Assembly: GCA_036936605.1 (NCBI GenBank)
Contig: JAUPFV010000004.1
Span: 126,703,737-126,767,736 of the forward strand
DNA length: 64,000 nt
Source: Limnanthes douglasii subsp. nivea
Taxonomy: Eukaryota; Streptophyta; Magnoliopsida; Brassicales; Limnanthaceae
Reading direction: 5' to 3'
Shown here: positions 22,471-35,872 of the stretch, piece by piece
Position numbering within the stretch: the stretch's first letter is position 1
Layout of the letters: every line of letters begins with the position of its first letter
Program-made: the position numbers and the translations under genes
Notes under the pieces: model-generated
What the model was told of the DNA's origin: nothing
Database searches by the model: none
Seen by the model: only the letters and a program-made list of their open reading frames with translations

Positions 22471-22560
22471 TTTTACTCTGATGTTTAGGTAGAGATGAGT
22501 CGCGGATGATACTTTCAGAGTTGCTTACGGGGAAGGATCAGCGCATTGTGGATACAAAAT

Positions 22561-23470
22561 ATTGATACCAAAAGTCTTTTTTGCTCGGTATTACTACCCG
22601 ACCCTCTCCTTGGATGCTAAGGAATTAGTACATAAATCGATATCTTCCAAAGATTTGCTAATGCAATCCATGCACCGGGTGTGCCCCTCGAATCGATACC
22701 CGACTCTTTACCATTTGACCGATGGGTGAAAGCTTAGCCTTTGGCAGGGAGAAGAGCTAAGGATGTGATCATATTTATTGTCTCTAACATCTGTTTTCGC
22801 TTTGGGGTTCCGAGGAAAATAAAAATGGACAACGGACCATAGTTTGATAACAAAGAGATGAAAGCCTTATGTGCATCTAAAGGAATACAACAATGTTTCT
22901 CGGCATCTTTTCACCCTCTAGAAAATGGCCAAGTCGAGGTGACTAATCGGACAATTCTAGATGGGCTAAAAAATAAATTGGAGGGTAAGGCTGGAAATGG
23001 CTAGATTATCTTCAACAAGTTTTGTGGGCTTATAGAACAACTCCCCGGACCGCAACGCAAGAGTCACCATTCGCACTCGTTTATGAGATGGATGCATTAG
23101 TACCATCGGATATAATTTTCCCTTTATTCAGGCTCAATGAATATTCTGAGGAAACAAATGACAAGGGAAAGCGCATGCTAGAGGAAAAATAAAAAGGCCA
23201 CAACTAAATTCTCTACATTATCAGACTTTGATGAGAAGTTAATATGCTTCAAAAGTTAGAAGACGAGAATTCAAATCCTGAGATAAAGTTTTGAGGAACG
23301 TTTTCTTCCATACGAAATAAAAAAAAAGGTTGGGAAAGTTAGCTCCTAATTCGGAGGGTCCATACACGGTAACAAAGAAGATCAAGCCGGGGACGTACAG
23401 ACTCAAAGATAACGAAGGAAGAGATTTTCCTCACCGCTATAACATTGAGAACCTCAAAGTTTATGTGTAA
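22561..23470 (+). pseudogene. Element A integrase, unit 0 copy
   Basis: Across several frames the segment encodes ILIPKVFFARYYYPTLSLDA (zinc-finger side), FANAIHAPGVPLE, PFDRW, RAKDVIIFIVSNICFRFGVP, KMDNGP*FDNKEMKALCASK, GIQQCFSASFHPLENGQVEV, then TNRTILDGLKNKLEGKAG, and it closes with YNIENLKVYV at 23470. These are the rve core with its D...D...E residues and the family-typical end. A TAG in DNGP*FDNK is shared by all six copies. In this copy an 84-bp deletion removes the GIDLVGPLP...VDYFSKW block carrying the first catalytic aspartate. The other copies end at 26203, 28937, 31671, 34406 and 37140. Confidence 0.85.
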
Positions 23471-24244
23471 ATATTTAAATATTTTCTTTATGAGTTTATG
23501 TAAGTATCGATGGCATACTCTTTCCTACCCTGGTGGTGCCGAAAGGTTTTAATGAGGTGTCTAATAGCCGACCTATATATAAAATTCAATTTCTATCTTG
23601 AAATGACTTCCATAAATGTCCATCTTTTTTTACTCAAAAAAGACACTCCAAAGAAAGTGTTCATTAACTTGAACCAATAGAGGTTTTCTAACGAATGTGG
23701 GTTGATGATGTTCATTATTTTGAACTTACAGAGATTTTCCAAATATTGTTGGAGGAAAATGTTCATTATTTTTAACTAAGAAATTATCTTTCTTGATATT
23801 AATAATTTTGAATTTACTGGGCCATCCAAAGAATGTTGGATGAAGATGTTTATTATTTTGAGCTAAGAAAACCCAATAAGTTGTAAGCCATAGTGTTCAT
23901 CATTTTGAACCTTGGTAAAACAGTTTCACATAAAAGATCTTTTACCTAAGAGGTAAGTAAAAATAAAACTTTTCAATATGAAAGATTGTTTAGTGAAGCT
24001 GAGTTAGAGTAAAAAAATCATATTAAGAAATTATTTATTTATGAGAGAAATATGAGAATATTTTGAAGTATAAACATTTCCATATGAAAAACTTTGTATA
24101 AGAAAGAGAAGTATGGCAAAATATTTTCAAGAAAAAATATCTCATCAAAAGTCCTTATAACATGAGAATCATCATACAAAACGAAGTCCTATAAATCTCA
24201 GCCTTTAGATGGTCAACAACCAAATATTATAACGGTTAACAACA
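23471..24244 (+). repeat. Element A 3' UTR with GTTCA-N-TGAAC repeats
   Basis: Non-coding sequence follows integrase. Five related motifs occur at about 23659, 23709, 23758, 23868 and 23898: GTTCATTAACTTGAAC, GTTCATTATTTTGAAC, GTTCATTATTTTTAAC, GTTTATTATTTTGAGC and GTTCATCATTTTGAAC. Each is an imperfect palindrome and the better ones have GTTCA/TGAAC arms. Short tandem repeats in this position are known in Tat/Ogre-type elements. The same block recurs in every array unit. Confidence 0.65.
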
Positions 24245-24936
24245 CTATTTGGATGCGGCATTTTCTTTACTATCTTCTGAAGATACAAATGGAGAGGAAG
24301 AACTTTCTGAATCGCTACAATTTGTTAAATCTTCCATAGAAATACATGTCGGACGGTGTCTCTCAATAACACGATGCCAGAGACTACCTAACTTCAAATC
24401 AGGAAACTTTTCATCCATCTCTAACACAGGGCGAACTATATGTTAGCATCTCTTTCTTCAAGACGAGAGGTGATACTGGCAGCATACGCATCTAAACATT
24501 TCTTCTTCTCAATTTCAAAGTTCTTCGTCAAAGATTCGTTGGCTTTAGAAAAGTTTTTCAATGTCTTTAACAGCATGTTCAAACTATGACTTAGTCATCT
24601 AAAAATAATCATAAAAACTAGAAACAATAATATTCATTTCAATATCGTTAGTAATAAAACGCTCCATCTCGTCATTGAACTTTTCTTTATCCTCAGAGAG
24701 TTTAGTCTCTAAGGAAGTGATTCTGGATAAGCGGTCAACAAACGTGTTTTTCTCTTGGGTAAGCTCGTTCTCAACTTTCTTCAATCTGGTTGATGTCTTT
24801 GTATCATCGGCAAGTTCATTCTTCAAGTTCTTCACCTCGTTTTTCAAATTGGTTACCTCAGTTGTCAATTTCTTCACTTCACCTCTTCTCTGAGGACTTC
24901 ACACTTATAACGATCTTTGCAATTAGCTTTCTTTTC

Positions 24937-27669
24937 ACCGAAAGAGGTTTACACTTCTACAAGGTAATGTCATCCAAATTGAAGAATGACAGAGCGACAT
25001 ACCAACATTTAGTAAACAAAGATTTTGAGTCTCAAATTGGAAGAAATGTTGAGTTTTACATTGATGACGTGTTAGCCAAAATCTCAAAAGGTGTACTGTA
25101 TAAAAAATCTCTTAGACAACTTTTACTCTGATGTTTAGGTAGAGATGAGTTGCAGATGATACTTTCAGAGTTGCTTACGGGGAAGGATCAGCACATTGTG
25201 GCTACAAAAAATTGATACGAAGAGTCTTTCTTGCTGGGTATTACTACCCGACCCTATCCTCGGATGCTAGGGAATTAGTACATAAATCAATATCTTCCAA
25301 AGATTTGCTAATGCAATCTATGCACCGGGTGTGCCCCTCGAATCGATACCAGACTCTTTACCATTTGACCGATGGGGCATTGACCTAGTCGGACCTTTAC
25401 TGATGGCATTTGGAGGTCGATAGACAATCATTGTTACAGTCGATTATGTTTCTAAGTAGGTGGAAGATTAGCCTTTGGCAGGGACAAGAGCTAAGGATAT
25501 GATCATATTTATTGTCTCTAACATCTGTTTTCGCTTTGGGGTTCCGAGGAAAATAAAAATGGACAACGGACCATAGTTTGATAACAAAGAGATGAAAGCC
25601 TTATGTGCATGTAAAGGAATACAACAATGTTTCTCGGCATCTTTTCACCCTCCAGAAAATGGCCAAGTCGAGGTGACTAATCGGACAGTTCTAGATGGGC
25701 TAAAAAATAAATTGGAGGGTAAGGCTGGAAATGGCTAGATTATCTTCAACAAGTTTTGTGGGCTTATAGAACAACTCCCCGGACCGCAACGCAAGAGTCA
25801 CCATTCGCACTCGTTTATGAGATGGATGCATTAGTACCATCGGATATAATTTTCCCTTTATTCAGGCTCAATGAATATTCTGAGGAAACAAATGACAAGG
25901 GAAAGCGCATGCTAGAGGAAAAATAAAAAGGCCACAACTAAATTCTCTAGATTATCAGACTTTGATGAGAAGTTAATATGCTTCAAAAGTTAGAAGACGA
26001 GAATTCAAATCCTGAGATAAAGTTTTGAGGAACGTTTTCTTCCATACGAAATAAAAAAAAGGTTGGGAAAGTTAGCTCCTAATTCGGAGGGTCCATACAC
26101 GGTAACAAAGAAGATCAAGCCGGGGACGTACAGACTCAAAGATAACGAAGGAAGAGATTTTCCTCACCGCTATAACATTGAGAACCTCAAAGTTTATGTG
26201 TAAATATTTAAATATTTTCTTTATGAGTTTATGTAAGTATCGATGGCATACTCTTTCCTACCCTGGTGGTGCCGAAAGGTTTTAATGAGGTGTCTAATAG
26301 CCGACCTATATATAAAATTCAATTTCTATCTTGAAATGACTTCCATAAATGTCCATCTTTTTTTACTCAAAAAAGACACTCCAAAGAAAGTGTTCATTAA
26401 CTTGAACCAATAGAGGTTTTCTAACGAATGTGGGTTGATGATGTTCATTATTTTGAACTTACAGAGATTTTCCAAATATTGTTGGAGGAAAATGTTCATT
26501 ATTTTTAACTAAGAAATTATCTTTCTTGATATTAATAATTTTGAATTTACTGGGCCATCCAAAGAATGTTGGATGAAGATGTTTATTATTTTGAGCTAAG
26601 AAAACCCAATAAGTTGTAAGCCATAGTGTTCATCATTTTGAACCTTGGTAAAACATTTTCACATAAAAGATCTTTTACCTAAGAGGTAAGTAAAAATAAA
26701 ACTTTTCAATATGAAAGATTGTTTAGTGAAGCTGAGTTAGAGTAAAAAAAATCATATTAAGAAATTATTTATTTATGAGAGAAATATGAGAATATTTTGA
26801 AGTATAAACATTTCCATATGAAAAACTTTGTATAAGAAAGAGAAGTATGGAAAAATATTTTCAAGAAAAAATATCTCATCAAAAGTCCTTATAACATGAG
26901 AATCATCATACAAAACGAAGTCCCATAAATATCAGCCTTTAGATGGTCAAGAACCAAATATTATAACGGTTAACAACACTATTTGGATGCGGAATTTTCT
27001 TTACTATCTTCTGAAGATACAAATGGAGAGGAAGAACTTTCTGAATCGCTACAATTTGTTAAATCTTCCATAGAAATACATGTCGGACGGTGTCTCTCAA
27101 TAACACGATGCCAGAGACTACCTAACTTCAAATCAGGAAACTTTTCATCCATCTCTAACACAGGGCGAACTATATGTTAGCATCTCGTTCTTCAAGACGA
27201 GAGGTGATACTGGCAGCATACGCATCTAAACATTTCTTCTTCTCAATTTCAAAGTTCTTCGTCAAAGATTCGTTGGCTTTAGAAAGTTTTTCAATGTCTT
27301 TAACAGCATGTTCAAACTATGACTTAGTCATCTAAAAATAATCATAAAAACTAGAAACAATAATATTCATTTCAATGTCGTTAGTAATAAAACGCTCCCT
27401 CTCGTCATTGAACTTTTCTTTATCCTCAGAGAGTTTAGTCTCTAAGGAAGTGATTCTGGATAAGCGGTCAACAAACGTCTTTTTCTCTTGGGTAAGCTCG
27501 TTCTCAACTTTGTTCAATCTGGTTGATGTCTTTGTATCATCGGCAAGTTCATTCTTCAAGTTCTTCACCTCGTTTTTCAAATTGGTTACCTCAGTGGTCA
27601 ATTTCTTCACTTCACCTCTTCTCTGAGGACTTCACTCTTATAACAATCTTTGCAATTAGCTTTCTTTTC
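24937..27669 (+). repeat. Array unit 1 (2733 bp)
   Basis: The junction GCTTTCTTTTC|ACCGAAAGAGG joins the antisense-ORF tail of unit 0 to the RT fragment of this unit. Integrase runs about 25210-26203 and the antisense-ORF tail about 26979-27626. It carries CCCTATCCTCGG in integrase and GATACTGGCAGCATACG in the tail, the same states as unit 3. It retains the 84 bp missing in unit 0. RT retains YIDDVLAKI but reads VEFYIDD where the other units have VEVYIDD. Confidence 0.95.
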
Positions 27670-30404
27670 ACCGAAAGAGGTTTACACTTCTACAAGGTAA
27701 TGTCATCCAGATTGAAGAATGACAGAGCGACATACCAACATTTAGTAAACAAAGATTTTGAGTCTCAAATTGGAAGAAATGTTGAGGTTTACATTGATGA
27801 CGTGTTAGCCAAAATCTCAAAAGGTGTACTGTATAAAAAATATTTTAGACGACTTTTACTCTGATGTTTAGGTAGAGATGAGTTGCAGATGATACTTTCA
27901 GAGTTGCTTACGGGGAAGGATCAGCGCATTGTGGCTACAAAAAATTGATACGATGAGTCTTTCTTGCTGGGTATTACTACCCGACCCCATCCTCGGATGC
28001 TGGGGAATTAGTACATAAATCAATATCTTCCAAAGATTTGCTAATGCAATCTATCCACCGGGTGTGCCCCTCGAATCGATACCGGACTCTTTACCATTTG
28101 ACCGATGGGGCATTGACCTAGTCGGACCTTTACTGATGGCATTTGGAGGTCGATAGACAATCATTGTTACAGTCGATTATGTTTCTAAGTGGGTGGAAGA
28201 TTAGCCTTTGGCAGGGACAAGAGCTAAGGATGTGATCATATTTATTGTCTCTAACATCTGTTTTCGCTTTGGGGTTCCGAGGAAAATAAAAATGGACAAC
28301 GGACCATAGTTTGATAACAAAGAGATGAAAGCCTTATGTGCATCTAAAGGAATACAACAATGTTTCTCGGCATCTTTTCACCCTCCAGAAAATGGCCAAG
28401 TCGAGGTGACTAATCGGACAGTTCTAGATGGGCTAAAAAATAAATTGGAGGGTAAGGCTGGAAATGGCTAGATTATCTTCAACAAGTTTTGTGGGCTTAT
28501 AGAACAACTCCCCGGACCGCAACGCAAGAGTCACCATTCGCACTCGTTTATGAGATGGATGCATTAGTACCATCGGATATAATTTTCCCTTTATTCAGGC
28601 TCAATGAATATTCTGAGGAAACAAATGACAAGGGAAAGCGCATGCTAGAGGAAAAATAAAAAGGCCACAACTAAATTCTCTAGATTATCAGACTTTGATG
28701 AGAAGTTAATATGCTTCAAAAGTTAGAAGACGAGAATTCAAATCCTGAGATAAAGTTTTGAGGAACGTTTTCTTCCATACGAAATAAAAAAAAAGGTTGG
28801 GAAAGTTAGCTCCTAATTCGGAGGGTCCATACACGGTAACAAAGAAGATCAAGCCGGGGACGTACAGACTCAAAGATAACGAAGGAAGAGATTTTCCTCA
28901 CCGCTATAACATTGAGAACCTCAAAGTTTATGTGTAAATATTTAAATATTTTCTTTATGAGTTTATGTAAGTATCGATGGCATACTCTTTCCTACCCTGG
29001 TGGTGCCGAAAGGTTTTAATGAGGTGTCTAATAGCCGACCTATATATAAAATTCAATTTCTATCTTGAAATGACTTCCATAAATGTCCATCTTTTTTTAC
29101 TCAAAAAAGACACTCCAAAGAAAGTGTTCATTAACTTGAACCAATAGAGGTTTTCTAACGAATGTGGGTTGATGATGTTCATTATTTTGAACTTACAGAG
29201 ATTTTCCAAATATTGTTGGAGGAAAATGTTCATTATTTTTAACTAAGAAATTATCTTTCTTGATATTAATAATTTTGAATTTACTGGGCCATCCAAAGAA
29301 TGTTGGATGAAGATGTTTATTATTTTGAGCTAAGAAAACCCAATAAGTTGTAAGCCATAGTGTTCATCATTTTGAACCTTGGTAAAACATTTTCACATAA
29401 AAGATCTTTTACCTAAGAGGTAAGTAAAAATAAAACTTTTCAATATGAAAGATTGTTTAGTGAAGCTGAGTTAGAGTAAAAAAAAATCATATTAAGAAAT
29501 TATTTATTTATGAGAGAAATATGAGAATATTTTGAAGTATAAACATTTCCATATGAAAAACTTTGTATAAGAAAGAGAAGTATGGAAAAATATTTTCAAG
29601 AAAAAATATCTCATCAAAAGTCCTTATAACATGAGAATCATCATACAAAACGAAGTCCCATAAATATCAGCCTTTAGATGGTCAAGAACCAAATATTATA
29701 ACGGTTAACAACACTATTTGGATGCGGAATTTTCTTTACTATCTTCTGAAGATACAAATGGAGAGGAAGAACTTTCTGAATCGCTACAATTTGTTAAATC
29801 TTCCATAGAAATACATGTCGGACGGTGTCTCTCAATAACACGATGCCAGAGACTACCTAACTTCAAATCAGGAAACTTTTCATCCATCTCTAACACAGGG
29901 CGAACTATATGTTAGCATCTCGTTCTTCAAGACGAGAGGTGATACTGGTAGCATACGCATCTAAACATTTCTTCTTCTCAATTTCAAAGTTCTTCGTCAA
30001 AGATTCGTTGGCTTTAGAAAGTTTTTCAATGTCTTTAACAGCATGTTCAAACTATGACTTAGTCATCTAAAAATAATCATAAAAACTAGAAACAATAATA
30101 TTCATTTCAATGTCGTTAGTAATAAAACGCTCCCTCTCGTCATTGAACTTTTCTTTATCCTCAGAGAGTTTAGTCTCTAAGGAAGTGATTCTGGATAAGC
30201 GGTCAACAAACGTCTTTTTCTCTTGGGTAAGCTCGTTCTCAACTTTGTTCAATCTGGTTGATGTCTTTGTATCATCGGCAAGTTCATTCTTCAAGTTCTT
30301 CACCTCGTTTTTCAAATTGGTTACCTCAGTGGTCAATTTCTTCACTTCACCTCTTCTCTGAGGACTTCACTCTTATAACAATCTTTGCAATTAGCTTTCT
30401 TTTC
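27670..30404 (+). repeat. Array unit 2 (2735 bp)
   Basis: Integrase runs about 27944-28937 and the antisense-ORF tail about 29714-30361. It carries CCCCATCCTCGG and GATACTGGTAGCATACG, shared only with unit 4. Small A-run length differences from units 1 and 3 give the two extra bases. Confidence 0.95.
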
Positions 30405-33137
30405 ACCGAAAGAGGTTTACACTTCTACAAGGTAATGTCATCCAGATTGAAGAATGACAGAGCGACATACCAACATTTAGTAAACAAAGATTTTGAGTCT
30501 CAAATTGGAAGAAATGTTGAGGTTTACATTGATGACGTGTTAGCCAAAATCTCAAAAGGTGTACTGTATAAAAAATATTTTAGACGACTTTTACTCTGAT
30601 GTTTAGGTAGAGATGAGTTGCAGATGATACTTTCAGAGTTGCTTACGGGGAAGGATCAGCGCATTGTGGCTACAAAAAATTGATACGATGAGTCTTTCTT
30701 GCTGGGTATTACTACCCGACCCTATCCTCGGATGCTGGGGAATTAGTACATAAATCAATATCTTCCAAAGATTTGCTAATGCAATCTATCCACCGGGTGT
30801 GCCCCTCGAATCGATACCGGACTCTTTACCATTTGACCGATGGGGCATTGACCTAGTCGGACCTTTACTGATGGCATTTGGAGGTCGATAGACAATCATT
30901 GTTACAGTCGATTATGTTTCTAAGTGGGTGGAAGATTAGCCTTTGGCAGGGACAAGAGCTAAGGATGTGATCATATTTATTGTCTCTAACATCTGTTTTC
31001 GCTTTGGGGTTCCGAGGAAAATAAAAATGGACAACGGACCATAGTTTGATAACAAAGAGATGAAAGCCTTATGTGCATCTAAAGGAATACAACAATGTTT
31101 CTCGGCATCTTTTCACCCTCCAGAAAATGGCCAAGTCGAGGTGACTAATCGGACAGTTCTAGATGGGCTAAAAAATAAATTGGAGGGTAAGGCTGGAAAT
31201 GGCTAGATTATCTTCAACAAGTTTTGTGGGCTTATAGAACAACTCCCCGGACCGCAACGCAAGAGTCACCATTCGCACTCGTTTATGAGATGGATGCATT
31301 AGTACCATCGGATATAATTTTCCCTTTATTCAGGCTCAATGAATATTCTGAGGAAACAAATGACAAGGGAAAGCGCATGCTAGAGGAAAAATAAAAAGGC
31401 CACAACTAAATTCTCTAGATTATCAGACTTTGATGAGAAGTTAATATGCTTCAAAAGTTAGAAGACGAGAATTCAAATCCTGAGATAAAGTTTTGAGGAA
31501 CGTTTTCTTCCATACGAAATAAAAAAAAGGTTGGGAAAGTTAGCTCCTAATTCGGAGGGTCCATACACGGTAACAAAGAAGATCAAGCCGGGGACGTACA
31601 GACTCAAAGATAACGAAGGAAGAGATTTTCCTCACCGCTATAACATTGAGAACCTCAAAGTTTATGTGTAAATATTTAAATATTTTCTTTATGAGTTTAT
31701 GTAAGTATCGATGGCATACTCTTTCCTACCCTGGTGGTGCCGAAAGGTTTTAATGAGGTGTCTAATAGCCGACCTATATATAAAATTCAATTTCTATCTT
31801 GAAATGACTTCCATAAATGTCCATCTTTTTTTACTCAAAAAAGACACTCCAAAGAAAGTGTTCATTAACTTGAACCAATAGAGGTTTTCTAACGAATGTG
31901 GGTTGATGATGTTCATTATTTTGAACTTACAGAGATTTTCCAAATATTGTTGGAGGAAAATGTTCATTATTTTTAACTAAGAAATTATCTTTCTTGATAT
32001 TAATAATTTTGAATTTACTGGGCCATCCAAAGAATGTTGGATGAAGATGTTTATTATTTTGAGCTAAGAAAACCCAATAAGTTGTAAGCCATAGTGTTCA
32101 TCATTTTGAACCTTGGTAAAACATTTTCACATAAAAGATCTTTTACCTAAGAGGTAAGTAAAAATAAAACTTTTCAATATGAAAGATTGTTTAGTGAAGC
32201 TGAGTTAGAGTAAAAAAAATCATATTAAGAAATTATTTATTTATGAGAGAAATATGAGAATATTTTGAAGTATAAACATTTCCATATGAAAAACTTTGTA
32301 TAAGAAAGAGAAGTATGGAAAAATATTTTCAAGAAAAAATATCTCATCAAAAGTCCTTATAACATGAGAATCATCATACAAAACGAAGTCCCATAAATAT
32401 CAGCCTTTAGATGGTCAAGAACCAAATATTATAACGGTTAACAACACTATTTGGATGCAGAATTTTCTTTACTATCTTCTGAAGATACAAATGGAGAGGA
32501 AGAACTTTCTGAATCGCTACAATTTGTTAAATCTTCCATAGAAATACATGTCGGACGGTGTCTCTCAATAACACGATGCCAGAGACTACCTAACTTCAAA
32601 TCAGGAAACTTTTCATCCATCTCTAACACAGGGCGAACTATATGTTAGCATCTCGTTCTTCAAGACGAGAGGTGATACTGGCAGCATACGCATCTAAACA
32701 TTTCTTCTTCTCAATTTCAAAGTTCTTCGTCAAAGATTCGTTGGCTTTAGAAAGTTTTTCAATGTCTTTAACAGCATGTTCAAACTATGACTTAGTCATC
32801 TAAAAATAATCATAAAAACTAGAAACAATAATATTCATTTCAATGTCGTTAGTAATAAAACGCTCCCTCTCGTCATTGAACTTTTCTTTATCCTCAGAGA
32901 GTTTAGTCTCTAAGGAAGTGATTCTGGATAAGCGGTCAACAAACGTCTTTTTCTCTTGGGTAAGCTCGTTCTCAACTTTGTTCAATCTGGTTGATGTCTT
33001 TGTATCATCGGCAAGTTCATTCTTCAAGTTCTTCACCTCGTTTTTCAAATTGGTTACCTCAGTGGTCAATTTCTTCACTTCACCTCTTCTCTGAGGACTT
33101 CACTCTTATAACAATCTTTGCAATTAGCTTTCTTTTC
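30405..33137 (+). repeat. Array unit 3 (2733 bp)
   Basis: Integrase runs about 30679-31671 and the antisense-ORF tail about 32447-33094. It carries the unit-1-like states CCCTATCC and GGCAGC. A private change, GATGCAGAATTTT, near 32456 shows it is not an exact copy of unit 1. Confidence 0.95.
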
Positions 33138-35872
33138 ACCGAAAGAGGTTTACACTTCTACAAGGTAATGTCATCCAGATTGAAGAATGACAGAGCGACA
33201 TACCAACATTTAGTAAACAAAGATTTTGAGTCTCAAATTGGAAGAAATGTTGAGGTTTACATTGATGACGTGTTAGCCAAAATCTCAAAAGGTGTACTGT
33301 ATAAAAAATATTTTAGACGACTTTTACTCTGATGTTTAGGTAGAGATGAGTTGCAGATGATACTTTCAGAGTTGCTTACGGGGAAGGATCAGCGCATTGT
33401 GGCTACAAAAAATTGATACGATGAGTCTTTCTTGCTGGGTATTACTACCCGACCCCATCCTCGGATGCTGGGGAATTAGTACATAAATCAATATCTTCCA
33501 AAGATTTGCTAATGCAATCTATCCACCGGGTGTGCCCCTCGAATCGATACCGGACTCTTTACCATTTGACCGATGGGGCATTGACCTAGTCGGACCTTTA
33601 CTGATGGCATTTGGAGGTCGATAGACAATCATTGTTACAGTCGATTATGTTTCTAAGTGGGTGGAAGATTAGCCTTTGGAAGGGGCAAGAGCTAAGGATG
33701 TGATCATATTTATTGTCTCTAACATCTGTTTTCGCTTTGGGGTTCCGAGGAAAATAAAAATGGACAACGGACCATAGTTTGATAACAAAGAGATGAAAGC
33801 CTTATGTGCATCTAAAGGAATACAACAATGTTTCTCGGCATCTTTTCACCCTCCAGAAAATGGCCAAGTCGAGGTGACTAATCGGACAGTTCTAGATGGG
33901 CTAAAAAATAAATTGGAGGGTAAGGCTGGAAATGGCTAGATTATCTTCAACAAGTTTTGTGGGCTTATAGAACAACTCCCCGGACCGCAACGCAAGAGTC
34001 ACCATTCGCACTCGTTTATGAGATGGATGCATTAGTACCATCGGATATAATTTTCCCTTTATTCAGGCTCAATGAATATTCTGAGGAAACAAATGACAAG
34101 GGAAAGCGCATGCTAGAGGAAAAATAAAAAGGCCACAACTAAATTCTCTAGATTATCAGACTTTGATGAGAAGTTAATATGCTTCAAAAGTTAGAAGACG
34201 AGAATTCAAATCCTGAGATAAAGTTTTGAGGAACGTTTTCTTCCATACGAAATAAAAAAAAAAGGTTGGGAAAGTTAGCTCCTAATTCGGAGGGTCCATA
34301 CACGGTAACAAAGAAGATCAAGCCGGGGACGTACAGACTCAAAGATAACGAAGGAAGAGATTTTCCTCACCGCTATAACATTGAGAACCTCAAAGTTTAT
34401 GTGTAAATATTTAAATATTTTCTTTATGAGTTTATGTAAGTATCGATGGCATACTCTTTCCTACCCTGGTGGTGCCGAAAGGTTTTAATGAGGTGTCTAA
34501 TAGCCGACCTATATATAAAATTCAATTTCTATCTTGAAATGACTTCCATAAATGTCCATCTTTTTTTACTCAAAAAAGACACTCCAAAGAAAGTGTTCAT
34601 TAACTTGAACCAATAGAGGTTTTCTAACGAATGTGGGTTGATGATGTTCATTATTTTGAACTTACAGAGATTTTCCAAATATTGTTGGAGGAAAATGTTC
34701 ATTATTTTTAACTAAGAAATTATCTTTCTTGATATTAATAATTTTGAATTTACTGGGCCATCCAAAGAATGTTGGATGAAGATGTTTATTATTTTGAGCT
34801 AAGAAAACCCAATAAGTTGTAAGCCATAGTGTTCATCATTTTGAACCTTGGTAAAACATTTTCACATAAAAGATCTTTTACCTAAGAGGTAAGTAAAAAT
34901 AAAACTTTTCAATATGAAAGATTGTTTAGTGAAGCTGAGTTAGAGTAAAAAAAATCATATTAAGAAATTATTTATTTATGAGAGAAATATGAGAATATTT
35001 TGAAGTATAAACATTTCCATATGAAAAACTTTGTATAAGAAAGAGAAGTATGGAAAAATATTTTCAAGAAAAAATATCTCATCAAAAGTCCTTATAACAT
35101 GAGAATCATCATACAAAACGAAGTCCCATAAATATCAGCCTTTAGATGGTCAAGAACCAAATATTATAACGGTTAACAACACTATTTGGATGCGGAATTT
35201 TCTTTACTATCTTCTGAAGATACAAATGGAGAGGAAGAACTTTCTGAATCGCTACAATTTGTTAAATCTTCCATAGAAATACATGTCGGACGGTGTCTCT
35301 CAATAACACGATGCCAGAGACTACCTAACTTCAAATCAGGAAACTTTTCATCCATCTCTAACACAGGGCGAACTATATGTTAGCATCTCGTTCTTCAAGA
35401 CGAGAGGTGATACTGGTAGCATACGCATCTAAACATTTCTTCTTCTCAATTTCAAAGTTCTTCGTCAAAGATTCGTTGGCTTTAGAAAGTTTTTCAATGT
35501 CTTTAACAGCATGTTCAAACTATGACTTAGTCATCTAAAAATAATCATAAAAACTAGAAACAATAATATTCATTTCAATGTCGTTAGTAATAAAACGCTC
35601 CCTCTCGTCATTGAACTTTTCTTTATCCTCAGAGAGTTTAGTCTCTAAGGAAGTGATTCTGGATAAGCGGTCAACAAACGTCTTTTTCTCTTGGGTAAGC
35701 TCGTTCTCAACTTTGTTCAATCTGGTTGATGTCTTTGTATCATCGGCAAGTTCATTCTTCAAGTTCTTCACCTCGTTTTTCAAATTGGTTACCTCAGTGG
35801 TCAATTTCTTCACTTCACCTCTTCTCTGAGGACTTCACTCTTATAACAATCTTTGCAATTAGCTTTCTTTTC
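33138..35872 (+). repeat. Array unit 4 (2735 bp)
   Basis: Integrase runs about 33412-34406 and the antisense-ORF tail about 35182-35829. It carries CCCCATCC and GGTAGC like unit 2. A private change near 33680 (TTGGAAGGGGCAAG for TTGGCAGGGACAAG) distinguishes it. Confidence 0.95.

Larger units (their letters stand above)
22287..24936 (+). repeat. Array unit 0 (2650 bp)
   Basis: First of six head-to-tail units. It starts at ACCGAAAGAGG inside the RT gene, where the element's own sequence runs in without a break. It has an 84-bp deletion in integrase between GACCGATGGG and TGAAAGCTTAGCC, found in no other unit. It shares CCCTCTAG, GACAATTCTAG, CTCTACATT and GCGGCATTTT with unit 5, where units 1-4 have CCCTCCAG, GACAGTTCTAG, CTCTAGATT and GCGGAATTTT or GCAGAATTTT. 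It contains the RT tail, integrase (about 22561-23470), 3' UTR, and the antisense-ORF tail (about 24245-24900). Confidence 0.95.

Noticed and set aside
22561..23470. Possible active integrase
   Set aside because: All six copies contain at least one in-frame stop and several frame changes, and unit 0 lacks the first catalytic aspartate.
24249..24446. A plus-strand 65-residue ORF repeated nearly unchanged in six array units
   Set aside because: It is the exact antisense of the C-terminal acidic serine-rich part of the antisense gene. Its conservation follows from the unit being copied; no independent domain is visible.
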